Source of the DNA: Oceaniglobus trochenteri
GTDB taxonomy: Bacteria > Pseudomonadota > Alphaproteobacteria > Rhodobacterales > Rhodobacteraceae
NCBI RefSeq assembly: GCF_020529025.1
Contig: NZ_JACNMM010000015.1
Location: 31,937 to 95,936 of the forward strand
Direction of reading: 5' to 3'
DNA: 64,000 nt
Below, one piece after another: positions 52,923 through 61,837 of this stretch. The notes beneath the pieces are model-generated. The model searched no databases and was not told the origin of the DNA. It saw only the letters and a program-made list of their open reading frames with translations. How positions within the stretch are numbered: the stretch's first letter is position 1; every line of letters starts with the position of its first letter. The translations under genes were made by a program, and so were the position numbers.

Positions 52923-53945
52923 ATGCAATCGATCGTGCGAACAGTGAGCGGCGACATCGCACCCGATACTCTCGGGCCTATCGCCTTTCACGAACACCTT
53001 CTGTTCGACATCGCGCCCCCCGGATCGGGCGCAGGCACGCCCATAACGATGCACAATCGATGGCAGGCGGATTACCTCTCCAACGTCAATCCGGCCAATG
53101 CCCGCCAGACCGACCGCAACGCGGCGGCGGATGAATTGCGTGCCTTCGCGGCCGATGGCGGCACCCTTCTGGTGGATCAATCGGTCATCGGCCTAGGCCG
53201 CGACCCCGAAGGTCAGCGCGCCGTCGCCCGCGCCACGGGTGTGGCGGTGGTGGCCGCAACCGGCACCTATACCGCCCCCTATCTCAGCGAGGCCATCAAA
53301 GCGCTGAGCGTGGCGCAATTGGCCGATCTGTTCACCGCCGAAATCACCGAGGGTATGGATGGCACCGATGTGCGCGCCGGGCTGATCGGCGAAATCGGAT
53401 GTTCCTGGCCGCTGGAACCTGCCGAACACCGCGCCTTGATCGCCGCCGCCCAGGCCCAGAGACGCACCGGGGCAGCCGTCAGCGTGCATCCAGGGCGCCA
53501 CCCCGACGCCTGCGGACAGATCCTCGATATTCTTGAAGAATCCGGCGGCGATCTGTCACGCACCGTGCTGTGCCACATGGACCGCACATACCCCGACGGC
53601 ACCGGAGTCCTACCTCTGCTTGAGCGGGGCGCCAATGTCGAATGGGATTTTTTCGGCATCGAACAATCGCACTACTGGATGGGCGAGGTCGTGCTTCCGA
53701 CCGATCTGGACCGTCTGCACCTTATTCACGATCTGGCCCGCCGGGGCTTTGGCGACCGGATCACGATCTCGCAGGACATATGCACCCGCACCCGAATGAT
53801 CGGTTGGGGCGGCCATGGCTATGGCCATTTCCTGCGCAACGTGCCGCCGCTGATGCGGCGACTGTCAATGGCGCCCGATCTGATCGACGCGCTGCTGCGG
53901 CGCACGCCCCTGCGCCTGCTTACCCTGAAGGAGAAGTCCCCATGA
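52923..53945 (+). CDS. Phosphotriesterase-family metal-dependent hydrolase
   Basis: The 340-residue protein is of the amidohydrolase superfamily, PTE-like branch. Metal ligands are H23 and H25 (FHEHLLF), E157 (GEIG), H189 (SVHP), H218 (LCHMD) and D285 (SQDICTR); the bridging residue is Glu, as in PTE-homology proteins and lactonases rather than the carbamylated Lys of PTE itself. It starts 6 nt after the M20 gene and overlaps the DapA-like gene by 4 nt. Lactonase, N-acyl-amino-acid or carboxylesterase activity is possible. Which bond it cuts here is unknown. Confidence 0.85.
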   Translation: MQSIVRTVSGDIAPDTLGPIAFHEHLLFDIAPPGSGAGTPITMHNRWQADYLSNVNPANARQTDRNAAADELRAFAADGGTLLVDQSVIGLGRDPEGQRAVARATGVAVVAATGTYTAPYLSEAIKALSVAQLADLFTAEITEGMDGTDVRAGLIGEIGCSWPLEPAEHRALIAAAQAQRRTGAAVSVHPGRHPDACGQILDILEESGGDLSRTVLCHMDRTYPDGTGVLPLLERGANVEWDFFGIEQSHYWMGEVVLPTDLDRLHLIHDLARRGFGDRITISQDICTRTRMIGWGGHGYGHFLRNVPPLMRRLSMAPDLIDALLRRTPLRLLTLKEKSP

Positions 53946-54832
53946 CGCGGTTTCGCGGCACATTCACCGTAATGATCACCCCGTTCGGGCACGACGGCGC
54001 GCTTGATCTCGGGCGGCTCGCCGCCTTTACCGACTGGCAGGTGCGCGAGGGCATTCACGGGCTGATCCCGCTGGGATCCACCGGCGAATTCCTGTCGATG
54101 ACCGACGACGAACACCGCGCCGCCGCCGCCTGCGTCGTCGATACGGTGGCCGGGCGCGTGCCGGTCTTGATCGGCGCCGGGGCCGAACGCACCGAAGATT
54201 GCATGGATCGCGCCCGCATGGCCCGCGACGTCGGCGCCGACGGAACGATGATCATCCCGCCATTCTATTCCACCCCGACGGAACCCGAACTGATCCGCCA
54301 TTACGAACGCATCGCGGCCGCGACCGACCTGCCGATGATGATCTACAACAACCCCGCCACCGCCAATGTGGACCTGACCCCACCCTTGGTGGCGCGGCTG
54401 AGCGAGATCGAACATGTGGATTACATCAAGGAATCCACGATGGACCCGACCCGGATTCGCGACATCCTGGATCTGTCGGACGGGCGGATGTGCGTCTTCG
54501 GCGGGATCATGGGATACGAGAGTTTTTGCAGCGGCGCCGATGGCTGGGTGGCGGTGCCCAGCAACCTTCTGCCCGCCGATTGCGCACGGCTTTACGATCT
54601 GACTATGGCCGGCAAGCACACCGAAGCACGGGCACTTTACGCCCAGATCCTGCCGGTGATCCGGCTGGTGGGCGGGCACCGTTACGTGTCGGCCACAAAA
54701 TCGGCACTGAACCTGATGGACCACCCGGTGGGCGATCCGCGCGCGCCGCGCCTGCCCACACCCGCCGGCGAAATGGAAGCCTTGCGCCGTGCATTAGAGG
54801 ATGCAGGCGTCCGTCTCAACGACGCCGCCTGA
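53942..54832 (+). CDS. DapA/DHDPS-family Schiff-base lyase
   Basis: A 296-residue aldolase/dehydratase. The Schiff-base lysine is K163 (YIKEST), the catalytic tyrosine is Y135 (MIYNNP), and GSTGEF at residues 45-50 is the carboxylate-binding loop. Pathway enzymes of this family include dihydrodipicolinate synthase, 4-hydroxyproline-derived pyrroline deaminase (HypD), KDG aldolase and sialate lyase. Its place directly before a D-amino-acid-dehydrogenase-like fusion favours a HypD-type deaminase after oxidation of a cyclic amino acid. Biosynthetic DapA would not be expected within this operon. Confidence 0.85.
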   Translation: MTRFRGTFTVMITPFGHDGALDLGRLAAFTDWQVREGIHGLIPLGSTGEFLSMTDDEHRAAAACVVDTVAGRVPVLIGAGAERTEDCMDRARMARDVGADGTMIIPPFYSTPTEPELIRHYERIAAATDLPMMIYNNPATANVDLTPPLVARLSEIEHVDYIKESTMDPTRIRDILDLSDGRMCVFGGIMGYESFCSGADGWVAVPSNLLPADCARLYDLTMAGKHTEARALYAQILPVIRLVGGHRYVSATKSALNLMDHPVGDPRAPRLPTPAGEMEALRRALEDAGVRLNDAA

Positions 54833-54838
54833 CCCGCG

Positions 54839-57685
54839 ATGGTGCCCGAGACGTTCACCTTCACCTTCGACGGACAAGAGGTTTCGGCCCGCAGGGGCGA
54901 CTCCATCGCCGCTGCCCTTGCCGCCGCCGGAACGTTCAGTCTCGGTCGGCGCATGTCGGCACGGGCGCGGGGGGTCTATTGCGGGATGGGCGCCTGTCAG
55001 GATTGTCTGGTGACAGTCGACGGGCACCGCTCGCTGCGCGCCTGCATGGCCGAGGCCGAACCGGGCATGAATGTGGGCACGCAGGACGATGGGTCGGGGG
55101 CGGTGATCCCGGCCCCCGGCGACGCTCCCGCGGCCACTGACAGGACTTGCGACCTTGCCATCGTGGGTGCCGGGCCTGCCGGGCTTGAGGCCGCAATTGC
55201 CGCCACAGAAGTCGGGCTGACGGTGCTGGTGATCGACGAACGCAGCGCGCCGGGCGGGCAGTATTTCAAACCCCCCAGCGACGGCAGCCGCAAGCCGGGC
55301 CGCGATAGACAGCACCGCCGGGGCGATGCGCTGCGCGACCGGTTCGCGGCTTGCGGCGCCACCCTGATCGACCGTGCCACGGTCTGGTTCGCGCGCGGCA
55401 CTGAGGACGGCTTCGTGCTGCGCTTCACACGTGACGGCACGGAAACCCGAGTGACGGCGGCAACGGCTATCCTGGCCACCGGCGCCCATGAGCGCCCTGC
55501 GCCCGTGCCCGGCTGGACGGCACCCGGGGTCATGACCATCGGCGCGGCACAGACCCTTGCCCGCCGCTATGGCGTTGCGCCGGGCAAGCGGATCCTGATT
55601 GCCGGGCAAGGGCCGCTGGGCCTGCAACTGGCGGTCGAGCTTATGGAAATCGGGGCGGATGTGGTCGGCGTGGCCGAACGCAGCGCCATGCCCTTGCAGC
55701 GCCTGATCCGCATCGCCATGGCCGATCCAGGGCTGGCGGCCTCCGGGGCTGGATACCTTCTGCGTCTGCGGCGGGCCGGCGTGCCGCTTTGGCGCACCTC
55801 CGAGGTGACGGCGATCGGCGCGCCCGGAACCGATGGGCTGCGCGACGTGACGCTGGCCTCGACCGGCGGCGGCGACATCCGCAACCAACGCGCCGATGCG
55901 GTCTGCATGGGCGATGGGTTCGTCCCGCAGATCGAACTGGCCCGCCTTCTGGGCTGTCCGCTGGAGCCGGGCGGCACCATCGCCCGCGCGCCCGACGGGG
56001 CGACCGCCCGGCCCGGCCTTTGGGTCGCGGGCGACGGCGGGGGGCTTGGCGGCGCGCAGGCGGCCATGGCGCAGGGGCGGCTGGCCGGGCTTTCCGCCGC
56101 GCGCCACCTTGGCCGCGACGCCCCCGAGGATGGCGCGACCGTCCGCCGACTGACCCGCGCGCAACGGTTCCAGGCCGCGCTGTGGTCGGCCTATAGCGCC
56201 CCCACGCGCGCCGCGCCAACGGGCGATACCATCGTTTGCCGCTGTGAAACCGTCACCGCAGGGCAGATCGGCGCCGCCATCAACGCGGGCGCAACCGATC
56301 CGGGCGCCATCAAACGCAGCACCCGCTGCGGGATGGGACGCTGCCAGGGGCGGTTCTGCACCCCCACCCTGCTGTCGATCCTGCAATCGCACGGCGTGAA
56401 AACGCCCCCCGCCGCGCTGGCCGCGCCGCAACTGCCCGCCCGCCCGGTGCGCGCGGGCCAATTGCTGCGCGAAAAGCCCGAATGGGGCGGCCACCGCGAG
56501 GCACGCCCTTCGGCCCGCCCCGAACCGCCCGCGACTGCGCCTTTGCCGATAAGCCGCGCCGATGTCGTTGTGATCGGCGCGGGGGTGACAGGGCTGGCCG
56601 CCGCGCGGCACGCCGCGCTGTCGGGGGCCAGCGTCCTGTGCCTTGAGCGTGGGCGCGCGGGCGCCGAAGCCTCGGGCGGGAACGCGGGCAGCCTGCATCT
56701 CCAATTGTTGTCGTGGGATTTCGGCGCCAAGGCAGTGGCCGGAGGGTCGCCCGCCCTACGCACCCTGCCGCTACAGGCCGAATCCATCGCGCTGTGGTCG
56801 AAGCTGGAACAAGAACGCGGCGACGATTTTGAAATGAAGGTGACCGGCGGTCTGATGCTGGCCGAGAACCCCGACCAGATCGAATTTCTGACCGCAAAGG
56901 CCCGCGCCGAGGGCAAGGTCGGCATCGAAACCCACGTCATCGGCAAGGACGACATCGCGCGCATAGCCCCGGCCCTGTCGGACCGGTTCGTTGCCGCCGC
57001 CTGGTGCCCCGGCGAGGGCAAGATCAATCCGCTGGCCGCCAATGATGCCCTGCTGGCCGCCACGCGGGACGTCGGGGCGGTGGTGGCCGAACGCTGCCCT
57101 GTTCTGGCCATAGAACGCGACGGCGACGGTTACGCCGTGGCGACCGCCGGCGGCACAATCCACGCCACCCGCATCGTCATCGCTGCGGGCGGGTGGAGCG
57201 CGCAACCCGGCGCGATGCTGGGCGTTTCGTTGCCGATCCGGGGCGCGCCGTTGCAGATGATCGTCACCGAACCCGCACCGCCCCTGGTGCCCTGCCTTGT
57301 CGCCCATGCCGACCGGCACCTGACCCTGAAACAGGCCACGGCCGGCGGTCTGTTGATCGGCGGCGCCTGGCCCGCTTCGGTCAACGCATCCGGCCAGTCC
57401 GAGGTTCTCCCCGAAAGCCTGGAAGGCAACCTCTGGGTTGCCGCGCGCACGGTGCCCGCCGTCGGCGGGCTATCGGTGGTGCGAAGCTGGGCCGCGATGA
57501 ACATCGATATCGACGGCGCGCCGCTGCTGTCGCACCTGCCCGGCCATCCCAATGTCGTCGTCGCGGCCACTGCCAACGGTTACACGCTTGGCCCCCTCGT
57601 GGGCCGCGAGGCGGCGACCGGCGTTCTGGGCGGGCGGATGCGCAACGACCTGCAAGAATTCGACCTCACCCGTTTCAACACCTGA
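54839..57685 (+). CDS. Fused three-component amino-acid/opine dehydrogenase (HcnABC/OoxAB-like)
   Basis: This 948-residue polypeptide joins parts that are usually two or three separate subunits. Residues 1-95 form a 2Fe-2S ferredoxin-like domain (Fer2_4) with C48, C53, C56 and C69. Residues 103-430 are a pyridine-nucleotide-disulfide-type FAD domain, with GAGPAGLEAA (110-119) and a second fold GQGPLGLQLA (256-265). Residues 460-515 hold a BFD-type Fe-S domain with C467, C469, C497, C502 and C507. A linker rich in Pro/Ala (525-570) leads to a D-amino-acid-oxidase/GlyDH domain with GAGVTGLAAAR (580-590). HcnABC, opine oxidase and multi-subunit proline or hydroxyproline dehydrogenases are the relatives. 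No start or frameshift breaks the fusion. Confidence 0.85.
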   Translation: MVPETFTFTFDGQEVSARRGDSIAAALAAAGTFSLGRRMSARARGVYCGMGACQDCLVTVDGHRSLRACMAEAEPGMNVGTQDDGSGAVIPAPGDAPAATDRTCDLAIVGAGPAGLEAAIAATEVGLTVLVIDERSAPGGQYFKPPSDGSRKPGRDRQHRRGDALRDRFAACGATLIDRATVWFARGTEDGFVLRFTRDGTETRVTAATAILATGAHERPAPVPGWTAPGVMTIGAAQTLARRYGVAPGKRILIAGQGPLGLQLAVELMEIGADVVGVAERSAMPLQRLIRIAMADPGLAASGAGYLLRLRRAGVPLWRTSEVTAIGAPGTDGLRDVTLASTGGGDIRNQRADAVCMGDGFVPQIELARLLGCPLEPGGTIARAPDGATARPGLWVAGDGGGLGGAQAAMAQGRLAGLSAARHLGRDAPEDGATVRRLTRAQRFQAALWSAYSAPTRAAPTGDTIVCRCETVTAGQIGAAINAGATDPGAIKRSTRCGMGRCQGRFCTPTLLSILQSHGVKTPPAALAAPQLPARPVRAGQLLREKPEWGGHREARPSARPEPPATAPLPISRADVVVIGAGVTGLAAARHAALSGASVLCLERGRAGAEASGGNAGSLHLQLLSWDFGAKAVAGGSPALRTLPLQAESIALWSKLEQERGDDFEMKVTGGLMLAENPDQIEFLTAKARAEGKVGIETHVIGKDDIARIAPALSDRFVAAAWCPGEGKINPLAANDALLAATRDVGAVVAERCPVLAIERDGDGYAVATAGGTIHATRIVIAAGGWSAQPGAMLGVSLPIRGAPLQMIVTEPAPPLVPCLVAHADRHLTLKQATAGGLLIGGAWPASVNASGQSEVLPESLEGNLWVAARTVPAVGGLSVVRSWAAMNIDIDGAPLLSHLPGHPNVVVAATANGYTLGPLVGREAATGVLGGRMRNDLQEFDLTRFNT

Positions 57686-57703
57686 CCCGAAAGGCACAGA
57701 CCC

Positions 57704-58120
57704 ATGAGCGACATCAAGATCACCGCAGGCCCCTGGACCCTGGAAGCGCGGCTGGAGCGTGAGGCCGCCCCTGAGACATGCGCCGCGTTCGAGGCGCTGC
57801 TTCCTTGGGAAAGCCAGCTTGTCCATGTGCGTTGGAGCGGCGAGGGCGTGTGGATTCCACTGGGCGACCGCAAGTTCGGCTTCGGCTATGAAAACCACAC
57901 CAGTCATCCGGCGCCGGGGCAATTCATTTTCTATCCCGGCGGGATCAGCGAAACCGAGGTTTTGCTGGCCTATGGCGGGCTCGATTTCTCATCGAAGATG
58001 GGTCAACTGGCCGGCAACCACTTTTTGACCGTCACCAAGGGCCAGGAACATCTGGCCGAACTTGGGCCGCATGTCCTTTGGAAGGGCGCGACCGACATCA
58101 GGTTTGAAAAGATCGGCTGA
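57704..58120 (+). CDS. DUF3830 family, cyclophilin-like protein
   Basis: A 138-residue protein of the cyclophilin-like DUF3830 family: FEALLPWESQLVHVRWSGEG, GYENHTSHPAPGQFIFYPGG, and GQLAGNHFLTVTKG are the characteristic blocks. It lies 18 nt after the fusion gene. The family often occurs with M20 hydrolases, HyuAB-type genes and peptide ABC transporters, suggesting a shared catabolic role, but no reaction is known. There is no signal peptide, so it is cytoplasmic. A T8 run and a hairpin follow. Confidence 0.8.
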   Translation: MSDIKITAGPWTLEARLEREAAPETCAAFEALLPWESQLVHVRWSGEGVWIPLGDRKFGFGYENHTSHPAPGQFIFYPGGISETEVLLAYGGLDFSSKMGQLAGNHFLTVTKGQEHLAELGPHVLWKGATDIRFEKIG

Positions 58121-58124
58121 CCGC

Positions 58125-58163
58125 CTTTTTTTTCGGCACCGGGCAGGATTTCCGGCCCGGTGC
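58125..58163 (+). terminator. T-run and hairpin after DUF3830 gene
   Basis: TTTTTTTT (58126-58133 approximately) precedes GCACCGGGC-N10-GCCCGGTGC (58136-58144 and 58155-58163). The order T-run then hairpin is wrong for a rightward intrinsic terminator, but the hairpin may slow or stabilise the transcript before the new promoter at 58186. Confidence 0.4.
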
Positions 58164-58185
58164 AGACACCGCCCGCGCAGAGGTG

Positions 58186-58216
58186 TTGACAGAATCGCCC
58201 CCTTAAATAGTATACA
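58186..58216 (+). promoter_or_regulatory. Promoter with GTATAC site before the second binding-protein gene
   Basis: TTGACA at 58186-58191 is a consensus -35 box. TAGTAT (58208-58213, spacer 16) or TATACA (58211-58216, spacer 19) can be the -10. The GTATAC at 58210-58215 falls on the -10, and the stretch GTATACAATCGG matches the sequence before the M20 gene. A regulator bound there would block RNA polymerase. This allows the second ABC set to be transcribed separately. Confidence 0.65.
58210..58215. promoter_or_regulatory. GTATAC-type site, candidate GntR operator 3
   Basis: AGTATACAATCGG matches the site before the M20 gene in ten consecutive bases (GTATACAATC). It lies within the promoter of the system 2 transporter genes. 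Confidence 0.5.
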
Positions 58217-58318
58217 ATCGGAATACACAAAGAACGCAAGCCCGAGAATAATCCGACGCCGGCCAACCAGAGCCGGGCCGGGATTTGCGACACACCCGAC
58301 CCCAACAGGAGTGACATC

Positions 58319-59887
58319 ATGCTTTCCATCCGCTCAAGAGGCCCAATCTCGCGTACCGCCCTTGCCCTGCCATTGGGGCTGCTGGCCCTTGCTGCCGCGC
58401 CCGCCGCCGCACAGGACACGCTAGTCGTCGACGCCAACTTTCAGTTGAAGACCGCCGACCCAGCCCGCGCCTTTGAACCGACTGCCAGCCTTGTCCTGCA
58501 CCCCGTTTACGAAACGCTCGTCACCTTCGAAGGGTCCGACGTGACGCAGGTTGTGCCGCTTTTGGCCAATGTCCCCGAGATCTCGCAGGACGTGAAGACC
58601 TTCACCTTCACCCTGAACGACGGCGCCACCTTCAGCGACGGTTCGCCCGTCGAAGTGTCGGACGTGGTGTTTTCCCTGGAGCGCGCTCGCGATCTGAAGG
58701 GCAGCCCGTCCTATCTGATGCGCGGCGTGTCGGTCGCGGCGGGCGATGCGCCTGGCACCATCGTTCTAACCACCGAAGCGCCCGATCCCGCCCTGCCCTT
58801 CAAGTTGACCAACCTAGCGCTCAGCATTCTGAACGCCGACGTGTTGAAGGAAAACGGCGGCACCGCCACCCCCGAGGACGGGGCTGAACGGTTCCTTTCG
58901 GAAACATCTGTCGGATCCGGGCCATACGTCCTGACCAAATTCGACACCTCTTCCGAAGTGATCCTGGAATCCAACGGCGCCTATTGGGGCGATGCGCCGG
59001 TCTATGACCGGATCGTTGTGCGCAACGTCAACTCCAACGCCCAGCAGATGAACGTCGCGCGCGGTGCGTCGCAGGTCGCGCTGAACCTGCGGCCCGATCA
59101 GGTTGGTTCGATCGAAGACCGGGTGAACGTGTTTTCCGGCCCGGCCGCCGATATGGGCTTCATGTTCCTGAACGGCAACCCCGAGGTTTCCGAACTGTCC
59201 ACCAACGCCGATCTGCGCGAAGCGGTTCGGTACGGCATCGACTATCAGGGCATCATCGACTTTATCGGCGAAGGCGCGGTGCAGCCCGCCGGCATCATCC
59301 CGACGATGATCGAGGGATCCTTGCCCACTGATCAGAGACCCACGCGCGATGTGGAACGGGCCAAGGCCGCGCTGGGGCGCAGTGGGCTGAACAACCCTAC
59401 CCTGACCATCAGCTATGCCGCCGACCTGGCGAAGTACGGCATCGCCTTTGCCGACATCGCCGCAAAGGTGCAGGCCGATCTGGCCGAAATCGGCATCAAT
59501 GTCGAATTGAACCCGGAATCGGTGCAGGCGAACCTGGACAACTACCGCGGCGGCACGCTTGAGATGAGCGTTCAGTGGTGGGGCGGCACCCCGCACCCCA
59601 GCAATTCGCTTCCCTTCACCTCGGGCAAGCTGGTCGGCCTTCGCGCTGGTTGGGCCGAGGGTGGCTCGCCCGAACTTGAAGAACTGGCCAGCAAGGCCGA
59701 GGTCGCATCGGTTGCCGATGAACGCATCGCGCTTTACCGCGAGTGGCAGACCAAGTTGAATGAAGTGGGCCCGTTCATCCCCTTGTTCCAGCCGCCGGTC
59801 ACCCTGGTGGGCACCAAGGACATCGAACCCTTGGAATACAACCCCATGTGGACGGTAGACTTGAGCGACGTGCGCCCCGCACAGTAA
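58319..59887 (+). CDS. Periplasmic substrate-binding protein (SBP family 5), system 2
   Basis: A 522-residue protein with signal peptide (ALALPLGLLALAAAPAAAQ) and a family 5 fold: FQLKTADPARAFEPTASLVL, FTFTLNDGATFSDGSPVEVS, and SETSVGSGPYVLTKFDTS. AGGAG before the ATG at 58319 supports the start. It differs in sequence from the system 1 protein, so the two transporters probably take different ligands or peptide lengths. The gene has its own promoter and lies 198 bp after the DUF3830 stop. Confidence 0.9.
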   Translation: MLSIRSRGPISRTALALPLGLLALAAAPAAAQDTLVVDANFQLKTADPARAFEPTASLVLHPVYETLVTFEGSDVTQVVPLLANVPEISQDVKTFTFTLNDGATFSDGSPVEVSDVVFSLERARDLKGSPSYLMRGVSVAAGDAPGTIVLTTEAPDPALPFKLTNLALSILNADVLKENGGTATPEDGAERFLSETSVGSGPYVLTKFDTSSEVILESNGAYWGDAPVYDRIVVRNVNSNAQQMNVARGASQVALNLRPDQVGSIEDRVNVFSGPAADMGFMFLNGNPEVSELSTNADLREAVRYGIDYQGIIDFIGEGAVQPAGIIPTMIEGSLPTDQRPTRDVERAKAALGRSGLNNPTLTISYAADLAKYGIAFADIAAKVQADLAEIGINVELNPESVQANLDNYRGGTLEMSVQWWGGTPHPSNSLPFTSGKLVGLRAGWAEGGSPELEELASKAEVASVADERIALYREWQTKLNEVGPFIPLFQPPVTLVGTKDIEPLEYNPMWTVDLSDVRPAQ

Positions 59888-59921
59888 CGAAAGGACCGGT
59901 TCGGGCAGGGATGATACCACG

Positions 59922-60974
59922 ATGATGCAGATGATAAGATCAGGATGGTATCGCCTGCCGGGCCTGTTGCGTTTCACGCTGGGGCGGCTGGTGGTGGGCG
60001 CGCTGCTGTGCGTGGGCGTGACGTTCATTTCCTTTACGCTGACGCAGGTGGTGCCGGGCGATCCGGTAATGGCCAACCTGGGCGAACGGGCCGCGTCCGA
60101 CCCGGAAATCGTGGCGCTTTATCGTGAACGCTACGGATTGGACCAATCGCTGCCGGAACAATACGCGCGCTATCTGGGGCGGCTCTTGCAAGGCGATCTG
60201 GGTGAATCTCAACAGACCCACCGCCCCGTCGCCACCGACCTTGCCACCTACATGAGCGCGACGATCGAACTGGCCATCGTGGCGATGATCCTGGCCATGG
60301 CCGCGGGTGTTGCTTTGGGCATCACTGCCGCCGTCTGGCGCAACCGCTGGCCCGATCAGGCAATCCGCGTGATTTCGCTGGCGGGGGTATCGGTGCCCAC
60401 GTTCTGGCTGGCGCTGGTGTGTCTTTACGTCTTCTTTTTCAAGCTGAACCTGTCGCCCGGTGTCGGGCGGCTTGGCCCCGGCACGCCGGCCCCGCCCACG
60501 CTGACCGGGCTTTATACCTTCGATGCGCTGCTGTCGGGCCAATGGGGCCTGTTTCGCGAAGCATTGTCCTATATCGCGCTGCCAGCCCTTGTGCTTGCCA
60601 CCTATACCACAGGGATCGTCACCCGGTTCACCCGCGTGGCGATGCTGGATTCGCTTGGCAACGACTACGTGCGCGCCGCGCGGGCCAAGGGACTGCCCGC
60701 GCGCACGGTGATCCTGCGCCACGCCCTGCGCCCGGCACTGGCGGCCATCGTCACCGTTTCGGGCATGGCCTTCGGGCGGATGCTGGCCGGGGCGGTTCTG
60801 GTGGAATCGGTCTATTCCTGGCCGGGGCTGGGGCTTTATGCCTACCGCAGCGCGCTGACTCTGGATTTGCAGGCAATCATGGGCGTCAGCCTGATTATCG
60901 CCGTGATCTACATCCTGGTGAACCTGGGGGTGGACATCCTTTATGCCGTGATTGACCCTAGGATCCGTTACTGA
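59922..60974 (+). CDS. Peptide-type ABC transporter permease (DppB-like), system 2
   Basis: The 350-residue permease starts with a soluble stretch and a helix (LVVGALLCVGVTFISFTLTQ) followed by VVPGDPVMANLGERA. The conserved LDQSLPEQYARYLGRLLQGD, the EAA loop YVRAARAKGLPARTVILRHA, and the final ILVNLGVDILYAVIDPRIRY define DppB. It overlaps the DppC-like gene by one base (TGATG). It lies 34 nt downstream of the binding protein. Confidence 0.9.
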   Translation: MMQMIRSGWYRLPGLLRFTLGRLVVGALLCVGVTFISFTLTQVVPGDPVMANLGERAASDPEIVALYRERYGLDQSLPEQYARYLGRLLQGDLGESQQTHRPVATDLATYMSATIELAIVAMILAMAAGVALGITAAVWRNRWPDQAIRVISLAGVSVPTFWLALVCLYVFFFKLNLSPGVGRLGPGTPAPPTLTGLYTFDALLSGQWGLFREALSYIALPALVLATYTTGIVTRFTRVAMLDSLGNDYVRAARAKGLPARTVILRHALRPALAAIVTVSGMAFGRMLAGAVLVESVYSWPGLGLYAYRSALTLDLQAIMGVSLIIAVIYILVNLGVDILYAVIDPRIRY

Positions 60975-61837
60975 TGGCCAACGTTACCACGAACACCCAC
61001 CGCGTAGGGCGCAAGCGCAGGTCGGAATGGATGCAGCCTCTGGGCCTGATCGGGGCGACGATCCTGATCGCCTTTGCGCTGATCGCCATCGTCGCACCGC
61101 TGGTCGCGCCCTACGATCCACTGGCGCAAGAGGCGCGCCGGCTGATGCCCCCCAGCGCCGACCATTGGTTCGGCACCGACCAGTTGGGCCGCGATGTGTT
61201 CAGCCGGGTGATCCACGGCGCGCGACTGTCGTTGCCCTACGCGCTGCAACTGGTGGTGATGGCGGGGATTCTCGGCACCGTCCTTGGCGCCATCGCCGGG
61301 TTCTTCGGCGGCTGGGTGGACGGCGTGATCATGCGTGCCGCCGATCTGGTGCTGGCGTTTCCCGACATCATCTTGGCCATGGCGGTGGTCGCCGCCCTGG
61401 GGCCAGGGCTGTTCAACGCCGTCCTTGCGGTGGTGATCGTAAGCTGGCCGATCTATGCCCGCGTCGCCCGGTCGATGATCCTGACCCTGCGCCAGGAACC
61501 CTTCGTGCTGTCGCGCCGCCTTCTGGGGGCCTCGTCGATCCGCACCCTGTGGTCCGAGATCCGCCCCAACATCACCGGCCCGCTGGTGGTTCTGGTGGCG
61601 CTGGAATACGGCCATGCGGTTCTGATCCTTTCGGGGCTGTCATTCCTGGGTCTTGGCGCGCAACCCCCGGCGGCGGAATGGGGCGCGATGGTATCGGAAG
61701 GGGCCAAATACTTCGACAAATGGTGGATGAGCGTTTTCCCCGGCCTTGCCATTCTCATGGTGGTAATGGCCGCCAATTTCCTGGGCGACACCCTGCGAGA
61801 TGTGATCGATCCGCGCAGCAAAAGGCACCTGTCATGA
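60974..61837 (+). CDS. Peptide-type ABC transporter permease (DppC-like), system 2
   Basis: A 287-residue permease beginning with a basic N-terminus, then ATILIAFALIAIVAPLVAP, followed by FGTDQLGRDVFSRVIHGARL, the DppC signature. The EAA-type loop is VLSRRLLGASSIRTLWSEI. The end FLGDTLRDVIDPRSKRHLS is typical. Its stop overlaps the start of the first ATPase by 4 nt, so the operon is tightly coupled. Confidence 0.9.
   Translation: MANVTTNTHRVGRKRRSEWMQPLGLIGATILIAFALIAIVAPLVAPYDPLAQEARRLMPPSADHWFGTDQLGRDVFSRVIHGARLSLPYALQLVVMAGILGTVLGAIAGFFGGWVDGVIMRAADLVLAFPDIILAMAVVAALGPGLFNAVLAVVIVSWPIYARVARSMILTLRQEPFVLSRRLLGASSIRTLWSEIRPNITGPLVVLVALEYGHAVLILSGLSFLGLGAQPPAAEWGAMVSEGAKYFDKWWMSVFPGLAILMVVMAANFLGDTLRDVIDPRSKRHLS

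Noticed and set aside
54794..56704. A 636-codon minus-strand frame opposite the fusion dehydrogenase
   Set aside because: The plus strand has all cofactor motifs; the opposite frame has none.
60952..61833. Upstream extension of the DppD-like ATPase through the DppC-like permease
   Set aside because: The ATG at 61834 overlaps the permease stop in the usual way, and the extension is Arg-rich shadow sequence.
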